This document shows positions 8,282 through 16,846 of a stretch of 64,000 nt of DNA, in pieces. The stretch covers positions 496,001 through 560,000 of the forward strand of contig NZ_CP175699.1 of NCBI RefSeq assembly GCF_046097095.1. Reading direction: 5' to 3'. Every line of letters begins with the position of its first letter. Within the stretch, counting starts at the first letter, position 1. Source of the stretch: Natrinema sp046097095 (GTDB taxonomy: Archaea; Halobacteriota; Halobacteria; Halobacteriales; Natrialbaceae). The notes below the pieces were generated by a model. That model was not told the origin of the DNA and searched no databases. It saw only the letters and a list, made by a program, of their open reading frames with translations. Made by a program: the position numbers and the translations under genes.

Positions 8282-9363
8282 GGTGAATCGACCGGCGACT
8301 CGTCCGCTATCTCGGGGCTATTCCAGTATTCGTGGGTATCGTCCGCCCGGAAGCACCGAGCGTAGTTCGCTTCGTTGCCGTTCGCCTGAATCCGTCCCGG
8401 ATGCTGCCGCGTACACGCCTCGCGAGCGTTCGGACAACGCGGGTGGAAGTGACAGCCGGCGGGGAGGTCCGTCGGATCGGGAACGTCGATCTTCCGCAAG
8501 GGAAACTCCTCGTCGTCCTCGTCCTCGTAGAGGTTCGCGGTCGCCCACTGCAACGCCTTCGTGTACGGATGCTGCGGGTTTTCGACGATCTCCTCGACGG
8601 TTCCGATCTCGACGATCTCGCCGAGATACATCACGGCGATCCGTCCGTTGGATCGTTCGGCGATGTAGCGGGCGTTCGAGAGGTCGTGCGAGATGAACAG
8701 ATACGACGTCTGGAACAGGTCCTGTAACTCGAGCATGAGATCCATCATCTCGACGCGCAGGGAGACGTCCAGCGCCGAAATGGCCTCGTCGGCCAGGATT
8801 AGATCGGGATTCAACAACAGCGCGCGAACGAGGACCGCGCGCTGGGTTTCCCCGCCGCTCAACTGGTGTGGGTACCGGTTCAGGTAATCGCCCGGCGGCG
8901 ACATGCCGACGCGTTCGAACAGCGTGTGGATGCGGTCCTCTCGCTCCTCGCGGCCGAGGTTCGGATACCACCGCTTTAGCGGGAGCATCAGCGAGGTGAG
9001 GATTCGCTGATTCGGGTTGAGCGCGCTTCCGGGATCTTGGTGGATGATCTGAAGGGAGTGGCGGATCTCGTCGAACGGGATCGAGGCGTTGTCGGAATCA
9101 TTTCGCGCCTCCCAGATATCCTGGCCGCGGTAGCTGACCGTTCCGCTAGTCGGTTTCTGCGCACCGATTGCCGTCTTTCCGAGCGTCGACTTGCCACAGC
9201 CGCTCTCACCGATCAGCGTGAGTGTTTCTTGTTCGTCGAGCTCGAGGGAGACGTCGCTGACCGCACGGACCGTCTCGGAGTCGCCGAAGAGGTCGAGCAC
9301 ACCACCGTCGTTGGTGAACTTGACGGAGACGCTGTCCATCGAGAGCATCGGATCCGACGCCAT
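8278..9363 (-). CDS. OppF/DppF-like ABC transporter ATPase
   Basis: This 361-aa ATPase belongs to the oligopeptide/nickel (PepT) ABC family. Walker A GESGCGKST lies at about 53-61. The Q-loop region has LQIIHQDPGSALNP. The signature is LSGGETQR (about 168-175). Walker B is LILADEAISALD, where the usual Pro after the catalytic Glu is Ala. H-loop SHDLSNARYIAE follows. The C-terminal oligo_HPY region has the four-cysteine pattern GCHFHPRCPN...C...C. It overlaps the preceding OppD-like gene by one base (TGATG) and the following small gene by four. It energises the importer together with OppD. In this locus the substrate is probably rhamnogalacturonan or pectin oligosaccharides rather than peptides, as is known for PepT-family systems of plant-polysaccharide users. 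Confidence 0.92.
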   Translation of the reverse strand: MASDPMLSMDSVSVKFTNDGGVLDLFGDSETVRAVSDVSLELDEQETLTLIGESGCGKSTLGKTAIGAQKPTSGTVSYRGQDIWEARNDSDNASIPFDEIRHSLQIIHQDPGSALNPNQRILTSLMLPLKRWYPNLGREEREDRIHTLFERVGMSPPGDYLNRYPHQLSGGETQRAVLVRALLLNPDLILADEAISALDVSLRVEMMDLMLELQDLFQTSYLFISHDLSNARYIAERSNGRIAVMYLGEIVEIGTVEEIVENPQHPYTKALQWATANLYEDEDDEEFPLRKIDVPDPTDLPAGCHFHPRCPNAREACTRQHPGRIQANGNEANYARCFRADDTHEYWNSPEIADESPVDSP

Positions 9364-10427
9364 CAGTTCTCACCCCCGTCAGTCGCGGTGCTTCGCCCGT
9401 TCGACGAGCCGGTATCAGGCGCGGCGCTGATCGGCACCGCGTCTCCGGCCTCGTCGTAGTAGAAACACGCGGACTCGTGAGCGTCGCTTACGTCCATCAT
9501 CGGCGGGTCGTCGGTTCGACATCGCCCGTCGGCCATCGGACACCGGGGATGGTACGAACAACCCGAAATGTGGTCGACCGGATCCGGCGTGCTCCCTTCG
9601 ATGATATCCATGTCCTCGACCGGCACGTTCAGATCCGGTGTCGTATCGAGGAGTGCGCGCGTATACGGATGCGACGCGTCGTAGAGCACGTCATCCGTTG
9701 TCCCGATTTCGACGATGTTGAACGCGTACATCACGGCGATGCGGTCGGCGAGCTTGGTCAACAACGGGAGGTCGTGCGTGATGAACACGAGCGTCAGCTC
9801 GTACTCGTCTTGCAGCCGGCGCAAGAGCGTGATGATCGAGCGCTGCATCAGGAGGTCCAGCGCGGCCGTCGGCTCGTCGAGGACGAGGACGTCCGGCTCG
9901 AGCACCAGGGAGAGCGCGATGAGTGCACGCTGTTTCATCCCGCCCGAGAGTTCATGGGCGTACGAGTCGAGGACTCGATCCGGATCGAGGTACACGCTCT
10001 TTAAGAGCTCGCGTGCGCGATCCATCCCGGCGGGAATGTTCCGGTTGTGGTCCTGCAGGGTTTCCCTGAAGTGGGTTCGAATCGTCGTGACGGGATTGAA
10101 CGAGCTCATCGCCCCCTGAAACACCATCGCGATTTCCTCCCAGCGGAATCGGTTCAGTTCGGACTCGGAGAGATCCAGCACGGAGACTGGCTCGTCGTCT
10201 TCCGGATAGTAGGTGACCTCGCCGGTCGAGACGCCGGGTTCGACGACGGCGTTGAGAAACGACGAGGCGAGCATCGACTTTCCGCTCCCGCTTTCGCCGA
10301 TGATGCCGAGCGTCTCGTTGCGAGCGACGTCAAGATCGGCGTCGCGGACGACGCGTGACTGTCCACGATTCATCTGGAACGTGACGTTGAGGTCTCGGAC
10401 CTCCACGATCGTGTCTGTGTTACGCAT
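9363..10427 (-). CDS. OppD/DppD-like ABC transporter ATPase
   Basis: This is an ATPase of about 354 aa in the oligopeptide ABC family. It has Walker A GESGSGKSM, VFQGAMSSFNPV (Q-loop region), signature LSGGMKQR, Walker B VLVLDEPTAALDLL and the H-loop THDLPLL. The C-terminal Cys-rich oligo_HPY motif is GCSYHPRCPM. I chose the ATG at 10427 (MRNTDTIVEVRDLNV) because the family normally starts just before this strand. An ATG at 10496 lies directly against the stop codon of the upstream permease (TGAATG) and would add 23 non-family residues; coupling makes it possible. It pairs with the OppF-like ATPase downstream. The closest relative in the window is the N-terminal half of the fused ATPase at 59700. 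Confidence 0.9.
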   Translation of the reverse strand: MRNTDTIVEVRDLNVTFQMNRGQSRVVRDADLDVARNETLGIIGESGSGKSMLASSFLNAVVEPGVSTGEVTYYPEDDEPVSVLDLSESELNRFRWEEIAMVFQGAMSSFNPVTTIRTHFRETLQDHNRNIPAGMDRARELLKSVYLDPDRVLDSYAHELSGGMKQRALIALSLVLEPDVLVLDEPTAALDLLMQRSIITLLRRLQDEYELTLVFITHDLPLLTKLADRIAVMYAFNIVEIGTTDDVLYDASHPYTRALLDTTPDLNVPVEDMDIIEGSTPDPVDHISGCSYHPRCPMADGRCRTDDPPMMDVSDAHESACFYYDEAGDAVPISAAPDTGSSNGRSTATDGGEN

Positions 10428-10496
10428 GCGTTGTCTTGTCGGAGTACATCGCAGACAGCGGCATAGTACTACCGTTCTGTCTGACAGTTGATCCAT

Positions 10497-11492
10497 TCAT
10501 GGTTCGGGACCTCCGTCGTCGTCGATCGTCGACGAGTGTCGCGCCCTGAGTCGGACGTTGAACACGCTGTCCATCCCCTGGGAGAATAACACGAGCCCGA
10601 ACGACATCAGGAAGATCGTCAGCAACGGGAACGCGAGGAAGTGGTACATGTCCGGATTACTCAGCGCGTTCCCCTTGTAGGCGATGTTCATCATGACGCC
10701 CCAGTTGAACGTGGTAAACGGGAGGATCCCGAGGAAGTATAGCCCGACGGACTCGAAGATGATGCGTCGAGAGGCCAGCGCCGCGTTCACCGTGATGTAG
10801 GGCATCAGCTGGGCGAGGACGTCTCGGCGGAGGATCGTCCGCGTCGAGATGCCCATTATCTGTGAGGCCTCGACGTACGACTCCTCCCGAATGCTGAGCA
10901 CTTGCGAACGCACCGTCCTCGCCAGCCCGGGCCAGTTGTCGAGTCCGAGCAAAACGCCGATGACGTACGGACTCTTCGGCTGGAAGATCGCGATCAGGAC
11001 GATAACCAGCGGGAGTCCGGGGATCGTAATGATGATGTCGGTGATCGACATCAGTATCGTATCGATCTTCGACCCCCGGAGGAACCCGGAGAGGACGCCG
11101 ATCAGCGCCGCGAATCCGATACTCACGACCGCCCCGGCGAACACCATCCGGAACATGTCCGGCGTCGCGTGGATGAGTTGCGCCCCGATCGGCTGGCCGA
11201 AGGTGTCCGTCCCGAGAATGTAGTTGGGGTTCTGGAACGGCGGTACGAGAACGGGCGCGTCCCCGCTTATCGGTCTGTCGACGAGCCAGACGCCGACGGT
11301 TCCCATCAGGACGAACATCGTGATAATCGCCGTCCCGATGACGGCTCGCCAGTCGGTCATCGCCACACGGGCAGGGGCGGCGACGTATAGATCGAACCGT
11401 CGTTTGAGCCGCTGGGATCGCGGCGTCGGCTCTCGGTCGACGTCCGCGTCGAACAGCGTCTCGAGTTCGTCGTCGAGTTGTTCGTTACTCAT
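10497..11492 (-). CDS. OppC-like ABC transporter permease
   Basis: This 331-aa inner-membrane permease belongs to the oligopeptide class. The first membrane helix is at about residues 48-70 (GTAIITMFVLMGTVGVWLV). The periplasm-facing loop NYILGTDTFGQP corresponds to the conserved LGTDxxGRD of OppC. Five further hydrophobic segments surround the EAA loop region, which has YVEASQIMGISTRTILRRDVL. It overlaps the OppB-like gene by eight bases and is followed directly by the OppD-like gene. It forms the channel with OppB. Length is typical. Confidence 0.92.
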   Translation of the reverse strand: MSNEQLDDELETLFDADVDREPTPRSQRLKRRFDLYVAAPARVAMTDWRAVIGTAIITMFVLMGTVGVWLVDRPISGDAPVLVPPFQNPNYILGTDTFGQPIGAQLIHATPDMFRMVFAGAVVSIGFAALIGVLSGFLRGSKIDTILMSITDIIITIPGLPLVIVLIAIFQPKSPYVIGVLLGLDNWPGLARTVRSQVLSIREESYVEASQIMGISTRTILRRDVLAQLMPYITVNAALASRRIIFESVGLYFLGILPFTTFNWGVMMNIAYKGNALSNPDMYHFLAFPLLTIFLMSFGLVLFSQGMDSVFNVRLRARHSSTIDDDGGPEP

Positions 11493-12504
11493 TGGTGCCT
11501 CCGGCTGAGATTCGGGGGTCGATGAAGCCGTACGTCAGATCCGCGATCAGGATCGCGACGATCGTCACGAACGTGAAGACGATGAGCGAGCCCATGAGTA
11601 CGGGGTAGTTCTGTACCTGAATAGCGTCGTACACCAACAGTCCCACGCCCGGGTAGGAGAAGATCTCCTCGACGATGACGGAACTGCTGAGCACGCCGGC
11701 GATACCGATCATGAACTGCGTGTACATCGGCAGGATGGCGTTCCGTCCTACGTACTGGGTCGCGATGCGGGAGTTACGCAGTCCGCGTAGCTCCGCGACG
11801 CGGAGGTAATCCTCGCCGAGGACGCGGATGGAATTGCCCCGCATCGTCAGCGCCGTGCCGAGTCCGAGCACGCTCATCGACAGTATCGGAAGCGCGGCGT
11901 GGTGTGCGATACTTTGCATAAATGCCAGGTTGAATCCCACGTCGATTCCGAGTCCGTACCGTCCGCCCGTGGGGAAGAAATTGTTCCGAATGCCGAAGAA
12001 GAAGATGAACAGAATGCCCGCGACGTAGTACGGCGTGGAGTTGAGTCCGATCACAACGACGGACGACACCGAATCGAACCGGGATTTCTCCTTGAACGCC
12101 ATCACCGCCCCGAGCACGATGCTCACCGTGTATCCGATGACCATCGCATAGACGCTGATGAGCATCGACCACGGGAGCCGTTCGGCGATGAGCGTCGTCA
12201 CGGAGGTATTCTCGTAGAGCGATTCGCCGAGATCCTGTTCGAGGAAGACGCTACTCATATACTGAATGTACTGGGTAAAAATCGGTTTGTCGCTCTCGAT
12301 ATTTGTATAGTTCGCTACTAGCTGTTCGATTTGCTCCGGGCTGATCGTGTTCGACGATCCCATCTGCTGGGAGAGGATCTGGTTTCGAAGCGCCTCGGCG
12401 GGACCACCCGGCATCGACTGGTACAATACGAACGTCAGCGTCACCGTCGCGAAAAACGTCAGTAGCGCTTGCCCGACGCGTTTCGCGAAGTAGTTCCCTT
12501 GCAT
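11485..12504 (-). CDS. OppB-like ABC transporter permease
   Basis: This 339-aa permease of the oligopeptide class has the usual N-terminal helix (residues 10-30, LLTFFATVTLTFVLYQSMPGG) and a long extracytoplasmic region. Five more membrane helices follow, with the EAA loop DYLRVAELRGLRNSRIATQYVGRNA at about residues 232-256. The terminal region FTFVTIVAILIADLTYGFIDPR is typical for OppB. It is 42 bp downstream of the binding-protein gene and overlaps the OppC-like gene by eight bases, so it is co-transcribed with both. Its paralogue is the partial OppB at 63073. Confidence 0.92.
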   Translation of the reverse strand: MQGNYFAKRVGQALLTFFATVTLTFVLYQSMPGGPAEALRNQILSQQMGSSNTISPEQIEQLVANYTNIESDKPIFTQYIQYMSSVFLEQDLGESLYENTSVTTLIAERLPWSMLISVYAMVIGYTVSIVLGAVMAFKEKSRFDSVSSVVVIGLNSTPYYVAGILFIFFFGIRNNFFPTGGRYGLGIDVGFNLAFMQSIAHHAALPILSMSVLGLGTALTMRGNSIRVLGEDYLRVAELRGLRNSRIATQYVGRNAILPMYTQFMIGIAGVLSSSVIVEEIFSYPGVGLLVYDAIQVQNYPVLMGSLIVFTFVTIVAILIADLTYGFIDPRISAGGTNE

Positions 12505-12546
12505 GGCCTGTATCCTGTTGGGTAGGGTTCTGTGATTGAGACGGGG

Positions 12547-14322
12547 TTAGTTCGTTGAAATGCGTCCTCGAAGGAGCGCGTACGGTCCGGGGTTCGGACG
12601 GTCCATTCGGAACTCGTCCTTGCTCGGGAAGTTGAAGTTCTCGACGTCGCCACCGAAGCCGCGGTTTTCCTGCAGGTGAACGATCACGGGCAGATCGAAG
12701 TTGACCCACTGAGCGAGTGTCCGCGTCAATTCCTTCGTCTCCGCTTCTGAGGACGCCCCCTCGAGGTCGACCATGAGCTGAGCCGGGTTGATTTCGACGC
12801 CGTTGTTTCCGACCTCCGTCGCGCCGACTTCCTCTGGAATCTCGAGCGAGAACGGCACGCCGGTCGGGCCAGTGTCGCTATTGCTGGTGATGTCGCCGGC
12901 GAGGAGGCCGTAGAAGTCGTTCGAGAAGTACGCCACGGGATGCCAGTATGGGAGAGAGACGTGCCACATCCAAGCAATGTCGAACTCCCACTCCTGGATC
13001 TGCGAGTAGTAGTCTTGCCCGATGGCCTCCATCTCCGCGTTCAGCCCGAACGCGCTGAGATGGTCGGTGAAGACCTTCGTCGGCTGGGACTGTGATACGT
13101 CGGACTGCGTGATGACGGTGAAGTTAGTCGTGTCGCCGTCGGGGCCGACCCAGCTGCCGTCCTCTCTGGAGTAGCCGGCTTGCTGCATGTACTCGGCGGC
13201 CGTCTCCTCGTCGGCTTCGACGGGGTAGTCGATGAGGCTGTCGACGAAGTCCGCACCGAGGTACTGCTCTTCGATGGTCTCTCGGATCCCCGTCTGGACC
13301 TGTGTCGGACTCGCGAGCATTCCCGTCTGCGCCGCGGCGTTGACGATCGCGGGAATATCGATCACAGAGATGATCGCTCGCCGGACCGGCCGCCTCGCGA
13401 GGTGCTTGTTGTTCCAGTTCAGGATGAATTTCTGGCAGTTGTAGTGGCTCAGTTTGTAGATGTTCTCGATGTTATTGGGGTAGGCCGACTGCTGGTTCTC
13501 GGCGATGTACTTGGTCATATCGAGCTTGTTGCTCTTCTCGAGTTGCTCGACCTGGGTCCCCGCTTCGATGTGCGGGAGAACCCGAATCTGCTCGATATCC
13601 GTTTCATCCGCCCACGGATGGTCCTCCCATTTGGTCGCCAGCGTCTCGGAGGAATTGAAGTCCTCGATACGGAAGAGCGAGCTCCCGTATCCTTCTTCGA
13701 CGAACTCCTTGGTGTCGATCGTCAGCTGGAGGAGATCCTCGGTCACCGCCTGTCGACCGCTTTCTCCGCTTGCATCCTCGTAGCGCTCATAATACTCGCG
13801 GAAGACCGATTTTGGTGCGGTCGTCCCACCGCCCGCGTTCGATTTCGCGATCGTCGGTGACACTTCTTCCTTGTAGATTCGCTTGACCGTGTACTCGTCG
13901 ACCAGTTCGTGGCTTTCGATCGGCGAGGCCTCCGGGTCCTGGTAGCGCCAGATCTCCGCATCGATAAAGTAGTCTTCGGCGGTGATGTCGTTGCCATTCC
14001 AGAAATTCCACTGATCCGAGAGCTTGATCGTGACCTCCCGACCGTCGACGCTGAGCTCCTCGAAAAACTCGGTCGAGACGGATCCGTCGGAATGCGGCGC
14101 AAGCGTCTCTTGAAGCCAGTAGATGCTGTAGGTCTGTGCGTAGTTCGACGCGTTCCAGGGGTTGAAATGGACCTGTGTCGGCGGGCGACCGCCCGCGAAC
14201 GCCGTGGCGAACTCCGTTGCGTTACTGCCACCGCCGAGGCAGCCAGCGAGCGTGGCGGCGACCGTACCGGCACTCGCGCCGACAACCCCCCGTCTACTCA
14301 TACGAGTGTTACTGTGTCTCAT
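12547..14322 (-). CDS. Tat lipoprotein, family 5 extracellular solute-binding protein (copy 1)
   Basis: This 591-aa ABC binding protein of the oligopeptide/SBP_bac_5 type is adjacent to the permease genes. The N-terminus MSRRGVVGASAGTVAATLAGC contains a twin-arginine motif and a lipobox (LAGC, Cys about residue 28), so the protein should be exported folded and anchored by lipid. The mature region contains PTQVHFNPWNASNY and, near the middle, HLARRPVRRAIISVIDI, a conserved SBP_5 block. It is a close paralogue of the next gene upstream (14449), matching almost residue for residue over long blocks. It has its own promoter, with a 22-bp element shared with copy 2. In this locus it probably captures rhamnogalacturonan oligosaccharides; that is inference. 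Confidence 0.92.
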   Translation of the reverse strand: MRHSNTRMSRRGVVGASAGTVAATLAGCLGGGSNATEFATAFAGGRPPTQVHFNPWNASNYAQTYSIYWLQETLAPHSDGSVSTEFFEELSVDGREVTIKLSDQWNFWNGNDITAEDYFIDAEIWRYQDPEASPIESHELVDEYTVKRIYKEEVSPTIAKSNAGGGTTAPKSVFREYYERYEDASGESGRQAVTEDLLQLTIDTKEFVEEGYGSSLFRIEDFNSSETLATKWEDHPWADETDIEQIRVLPHIEAGTQVEQLEKSNKLDMTKYIAENQQSAYPNNIENIYKLSHYNCQKFILNWNNKHLARRPVRRAIISVIDIPAIVNAAAQTGMLASPTQVQTGIRETIEEQYLGADFVDSLIDYPVEADEETAAEYMQQAGYSREDGSWVGPDGDTTNFTVITQSDVSQSQPTKVFTDHLSAFGLNAEMEAIGQDYYSQIQEWEFDIAWMWHVSLPYWHPVAYFSNDFYGLLAGDITSNSDTGPTGVPFSLEIPEEVGATEVGNNGVEINPAQLMVDLEGASSEAETKELTRTLAQWVNFDLPVIVHLQENRGFGGDVENFNFPSKDEFRMDRPNPGPYALLRGRISTN

Positions 14323-14349
14323 ATGGTTGCAGTTCCTTCATACCCATCT

Positions 14350-14374
14350 ACCCTTATGTATGTTTGGACTAGTT
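14350..14374 (-). promoter_or_regulatory. Conserved promoter block of binding-protein copy 1
   Basis: On the minus strand the block reads ACTAGTCCAAAC then ATACATAAGG. It is 20 of 22 positions identical to the block upstream of copy 2, and in both cases the TATA-like CATAAGG edge lies about 30 nt before the ATG. CTAGTCCAAA would cover the BRE and an upstream regulator site. The flanking sequences are not conserved, so the block itself appears to be under selection or to be duplicated along with the gene. Confidence 0.6.
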
Positions 14375-14448
14375 AGAATACTGGCGAACTCGGAACTCGT
14401 CTGTGCGACGTCTTCCGTCGTTCGCGTTCGATTCCCGTCAAGACGGCC

Positions 14449-16218
14449 TCAATTGACCGAAATACGACCGTTCAACAGCGCGTTCGGACCCGGATTAGAG
14501 CGGTCCATCCGGAACTCGTCCTCGCTCGGGAAGTCGAAGTTCTCGACATCGCCGGCGAAGCCGCGGGTTTCCTGCAAGTGAATGATCACGGGCAGATCGA
14601 AGTTGACCCACTGAGCAAGCGTTCGCGTCAATTCCTTCGTCTCCGCTTCGGAGGACGCCCCCTCGAGGTCGACCATGAGCTGAGCCGGATTGATTTCGAC
14701 GCCGTTGTTTCCGACCTCCGTCGCGCCGACTTCCCCGGGGATCTCGAGCGAGAACGGCACGCCGGTCGGGCCAGTAGCGCTATTGCTGGTGATATCGCCG
14801 GCGAGGAGGCCGTAGAAGTCGTTCGAGAAGTACGCCACGGGGTGCCAGTAGGGCAGGGCGACGTGCCACATCCAGGCGATGTCGAACTCCCACTCCTGGA
14901 CCCGCGAGTAGTAGTCTTGCCCGACGGCCTCCATCTCCACGTTGAAGCCGAATTCGGAGAGGTGGTCAGTGAAGACTTTCATCGGCTGGGACTTCCTGAC
15001 GCCCGCCTGCGTGATGGCGGTCAAGTCGGTCGCGTCGCCGTCGGGTCCGATCCACTCGCCGTCCTCTCTGGAGTAGCCGGCTTGCTGCATGTACTCGACG
15101 GCCGTCTCCTCGTCGGCCTTGACGGGGTACTTGATGAGGCTGTCGACGAAGTCCGCACCGAGATATTGCTCCTCGATGGACGCCCGGATCCCCGTCTGAA
15201 CCTGCGTCGGCGTCGCCATCAGCCCGGTCTGCTTTGCGGCGTCGACGATCGAGGGAATGTCGATCGCGGAGATAATCGCTCGCCGGACCGGCCGCCTCGC
15301 GAGGTGCTTGTTGTTCCAGTTCAGGATGTACTTCCGGCAGCTGTAATGGTCCAGCTTGTAGATGTTCTCGATGTTATCGGGATAGTTCGACCGCTGATCC
15401 TCGGTGATATACTGAGTTGTATCGAGCTCGTCGCTTTTCTCGAGTTGTTTGACCTGGGTTCCCTCGGTGGGCTGTACGCGGATCTGCTCGACATCCGTTC
15501 GGTCGGACCACGGGTGATCTTCCCACTTGGTCGCCAGCGTCTCGGAGGAGTTGAAGTCCTCGATACGGAAGAGCGAGCTCCCGTATCCCTTTTCGACGAA
15601 TTCCTCGGTGTCGATCGTCAGCTGGAGAAGGTCTTCAGTAACGGCCTCCCGCTCGCTCTTCGTGGTCGCGTCCTCGTAGCGCTCGTAGTACTCGCGGAAG
15701 ACCGACTTGGGTGCGGCCGTCCCAGCGCCGGCTTCCGATCGCGCGATCGTCGGCGAGATCTCGTCCTTGTAGATCCGCTTGACGGTGTGATCGTCGGCCA
15801 GTTCGTGACCTTCGATCGGCGAGGCCTCGGGATCCTGGTAGCGCCAGATCTCCTGTTCGATGAGGTAATCCTCGGCAGTGATGTCGTTGCCGTTCCAGAA
15901 GCTCCACTCGTCCGAAAACTCGAGCGTGACCGTCCGACCGTCGACGCTGAGATTCTCGAAGAAGTCGGTCGAGACGGTCCCGTCGGCGTGTGTCACGACC
16001 GTCCCCTGAAGCCAGTAGATGCTGTAGGTCTGTGCGTAGTTCGACGCGTTCCAGGGGTTGAAGTGGACCTGCGTCGGCTGGCGGCCGCCTGCAAGTGCCG
16101 TCACGAATTCCGTCGCGTTACTGCTACCACCGAGGCAACCGGCGAGTGTCGCAGCGACCGTGCCGGCGCTCGTGCCGACAAACTGCCGTCTATTCACCCG
16201 AGTGCGATTAGTTCTCAT
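14449..16218 (-). CDS. Tat lipoprotein, family 5 extracellular solute-binding protein (copy 2)
   Basis: This 589-aa near-duplicate of the adjacent binding protein starts at the ATG at 16218 (MRTNRTRVNRRQF). A TTG start 18 nt upstream is less likely. The Tat motif is NRRQFVG and the lipobox is LAGC. Most of the mature protein matches copy 1, including the whole final 150 residues. Differences cluster in the first third and around the region QTGLMATPTQVQTGIRASIEEQ. It is the first gene of the importer operon: SBP copy 2, SBP copy 1, OppB, OppC, OppD, OppF, small membrane protein. Two binding proteins feeding one importer suggests either a dosage increase or divergent oligosaccharide preference. 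Confidence 0.9.
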   Translation of the reverse strand: MRTNRTRVNRRQFVGTSAGTVAATLAGCLGGSSNATEFVTALAGGRQPTQVHFNPWNASNYAQTYSIYWLQGTVVTHADGTVSTDFFENLSVDGRTVTLEFSDEWSFWNGNDITAEDYLIEQEIWRYQDPEASPIEGHELADDHTVKRIYKDEISPTIARSEAGAGTAAPKSVFREYYERYEDATTKSEREAVTEDLLQLTIDTEEFVEKGYGSSLFRIEDFNSSETLATKWEDHPWSDRTDVEQIRVQPTEGTQVKQLEKSDELDTTQYITEDQRSNYPDNIENIYKLDHYSCRKYILNWNNKHLARRPVRRAIISAIDIPSIVDAAKQTGLMATPTQVQTGIRASIEEQYLGADFVDSLIKYPVKADEETAVEYMQQAGYSREDGEWIGPDGDATDLTAITQAGVRKSQPMKVFTDHLSEFGFNVEMEAVGQDYYSRVQEWEFDIAWMWHVALPYWHPVAYFSNDFYGLLAGDITSNSATGPTGVPFSLEIPGEVGATEVGNNGVEINPAQLMVDLEGASSEAETKELTRTLAQWVNFDLPVIIHLQETRGFAGDVENFDFPSEDEFRMDRSNPGPNALLNGRISVN

Positions 16219-16247
16219 ATGCCTACAAGTAGCCAATAATTATCGAT

Positions 16248-16290
16248 CCTTATGTAGATTTGGACTAGTGATCAGTGATCAGCGATCGAT
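16248..16290 (-). promoter_or_regulatory. Promoter of binding-protein copy 2 with iterated GATCA repeats upstream
   Basis: Positions 16248-16269 repeat the block seen upstream of copy 1 (20 of 22 identical), about 30 nt before the ATG at 16218. Directly behind it (16268-16290) GTGATCAGTGATCAGCGATC and a further GATCAG form iterated half-overlapping palindromes (TGATCA). Copy 1 lacks these iterations. The location, just upstream of the promoter of the whole importer operon, makes it a candidate activator or repressor site. Confidence 0.5.
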
Positions 16291-16357
16291 CAGCGAGCGC
16301 TCGTCCGATCGAAGCGAGCCACGAGAGCGCAGCGTCGATCGTCCGGCGCGGTCGCCG

Positions 16358-16582
16358 TTAATCGGCGCGTCGCGCACAGACGACCATCATCGCGAACGAG
16401 AGGGCACCGATCACGGCGAATGACACGAGTTGAACGATCGTAATAACGAACGTTCCTGTTCCTCGCTCGATGACCGGCAGCGCAGCACCGAGGACGATCA
16501 GCGCTAACACCGAGACCATAAACAGCAGTCGGAACTGATACCGGAATCGGCAGAACGCGCCGACGAGGGTTTCTTCTGTCAT
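16358..16582 (-). CDS. Small two-helix membrane protein, unknown function
   Basis: This 74-aa protein starts MTEETLVGAFCRFRYQFR and has two strongly hydrophobic segments (about residues 19-37 and 45-67) separated by a short polar loop with ERGTG. It ends CARRAD. The frame has good hydrophobic periodicity and an ATG start, which a random GC-rich shadow would be unlikely to give. No family is recognised. It lies between the divergent importer operon and the lyase genes and may be independent of both. Confidence 0.55.
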   Translation of the reverse strand: MTEETLVGAFCRFRYQFRLLFMVSVLALIVLGAALPVIERGTGTFVITIVQLVSFAVIGALSFAMMVVCARRAD

Positions 16583-16780
16583 GCTGTCATCGTTTTCGCT
16601 CGGTCATCACAAGTGTTACTGTGTGAAACTACAACACGCCTATCACGTTGGACCGAGTGCCGAATGCGTCGGACAGCGCTCTCGAGTCAATTCGGTTCCA
16701 CCGCGGGTATGATCGAGCGGTAACCGAACGAGAGGATACACTCGAATGGTGACGATGACTCGAGTACGGGAATATTGCAG

Positions 16781-16830
16781 AAAGCGCTTTTCGCCGTAAC
16801 GTTCTAATATTAGATACTAAATTAAGAAGC
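16781..16830. promoter_or_regulatory. Promoter region of the first PL11 gene with two perfect palindromes
   Basis: AAAGCGCTTT (16781-16790) and TCTAATATTAGA (16803-16814) are perfect palindromes of 10 and 12 bases, 12 bases apart. They are followed by AT-rich ACTAAATTAAG before the ATG at 16847. The second palindrome lies 33-44 nt before the start and may coincide with the TATA/BRE region. Together they look like an operator and core promoter; which regulator binds is unknown. Confidence 0.5.
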
Positions 16831-16846
16831 TAGAGCATGAGTGATA

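Noticed and set aside
9363..10496. Start of the OppD-like gene at 10496
   Set aside because: Adjacent to the upstream stop, so translationally attractive, but the added 23 residues (Cys/Arg-rich) do not resemble the family. Kept only as an alternative.
14578..16239. 553-residue open frame opposite to binding-protein copy 2
   Set aside because: Antisense shadow of a clear Tat lipoprotein gene. The paralogous region opposite copy 1 is broken by stops, which argues against selection on this frame.
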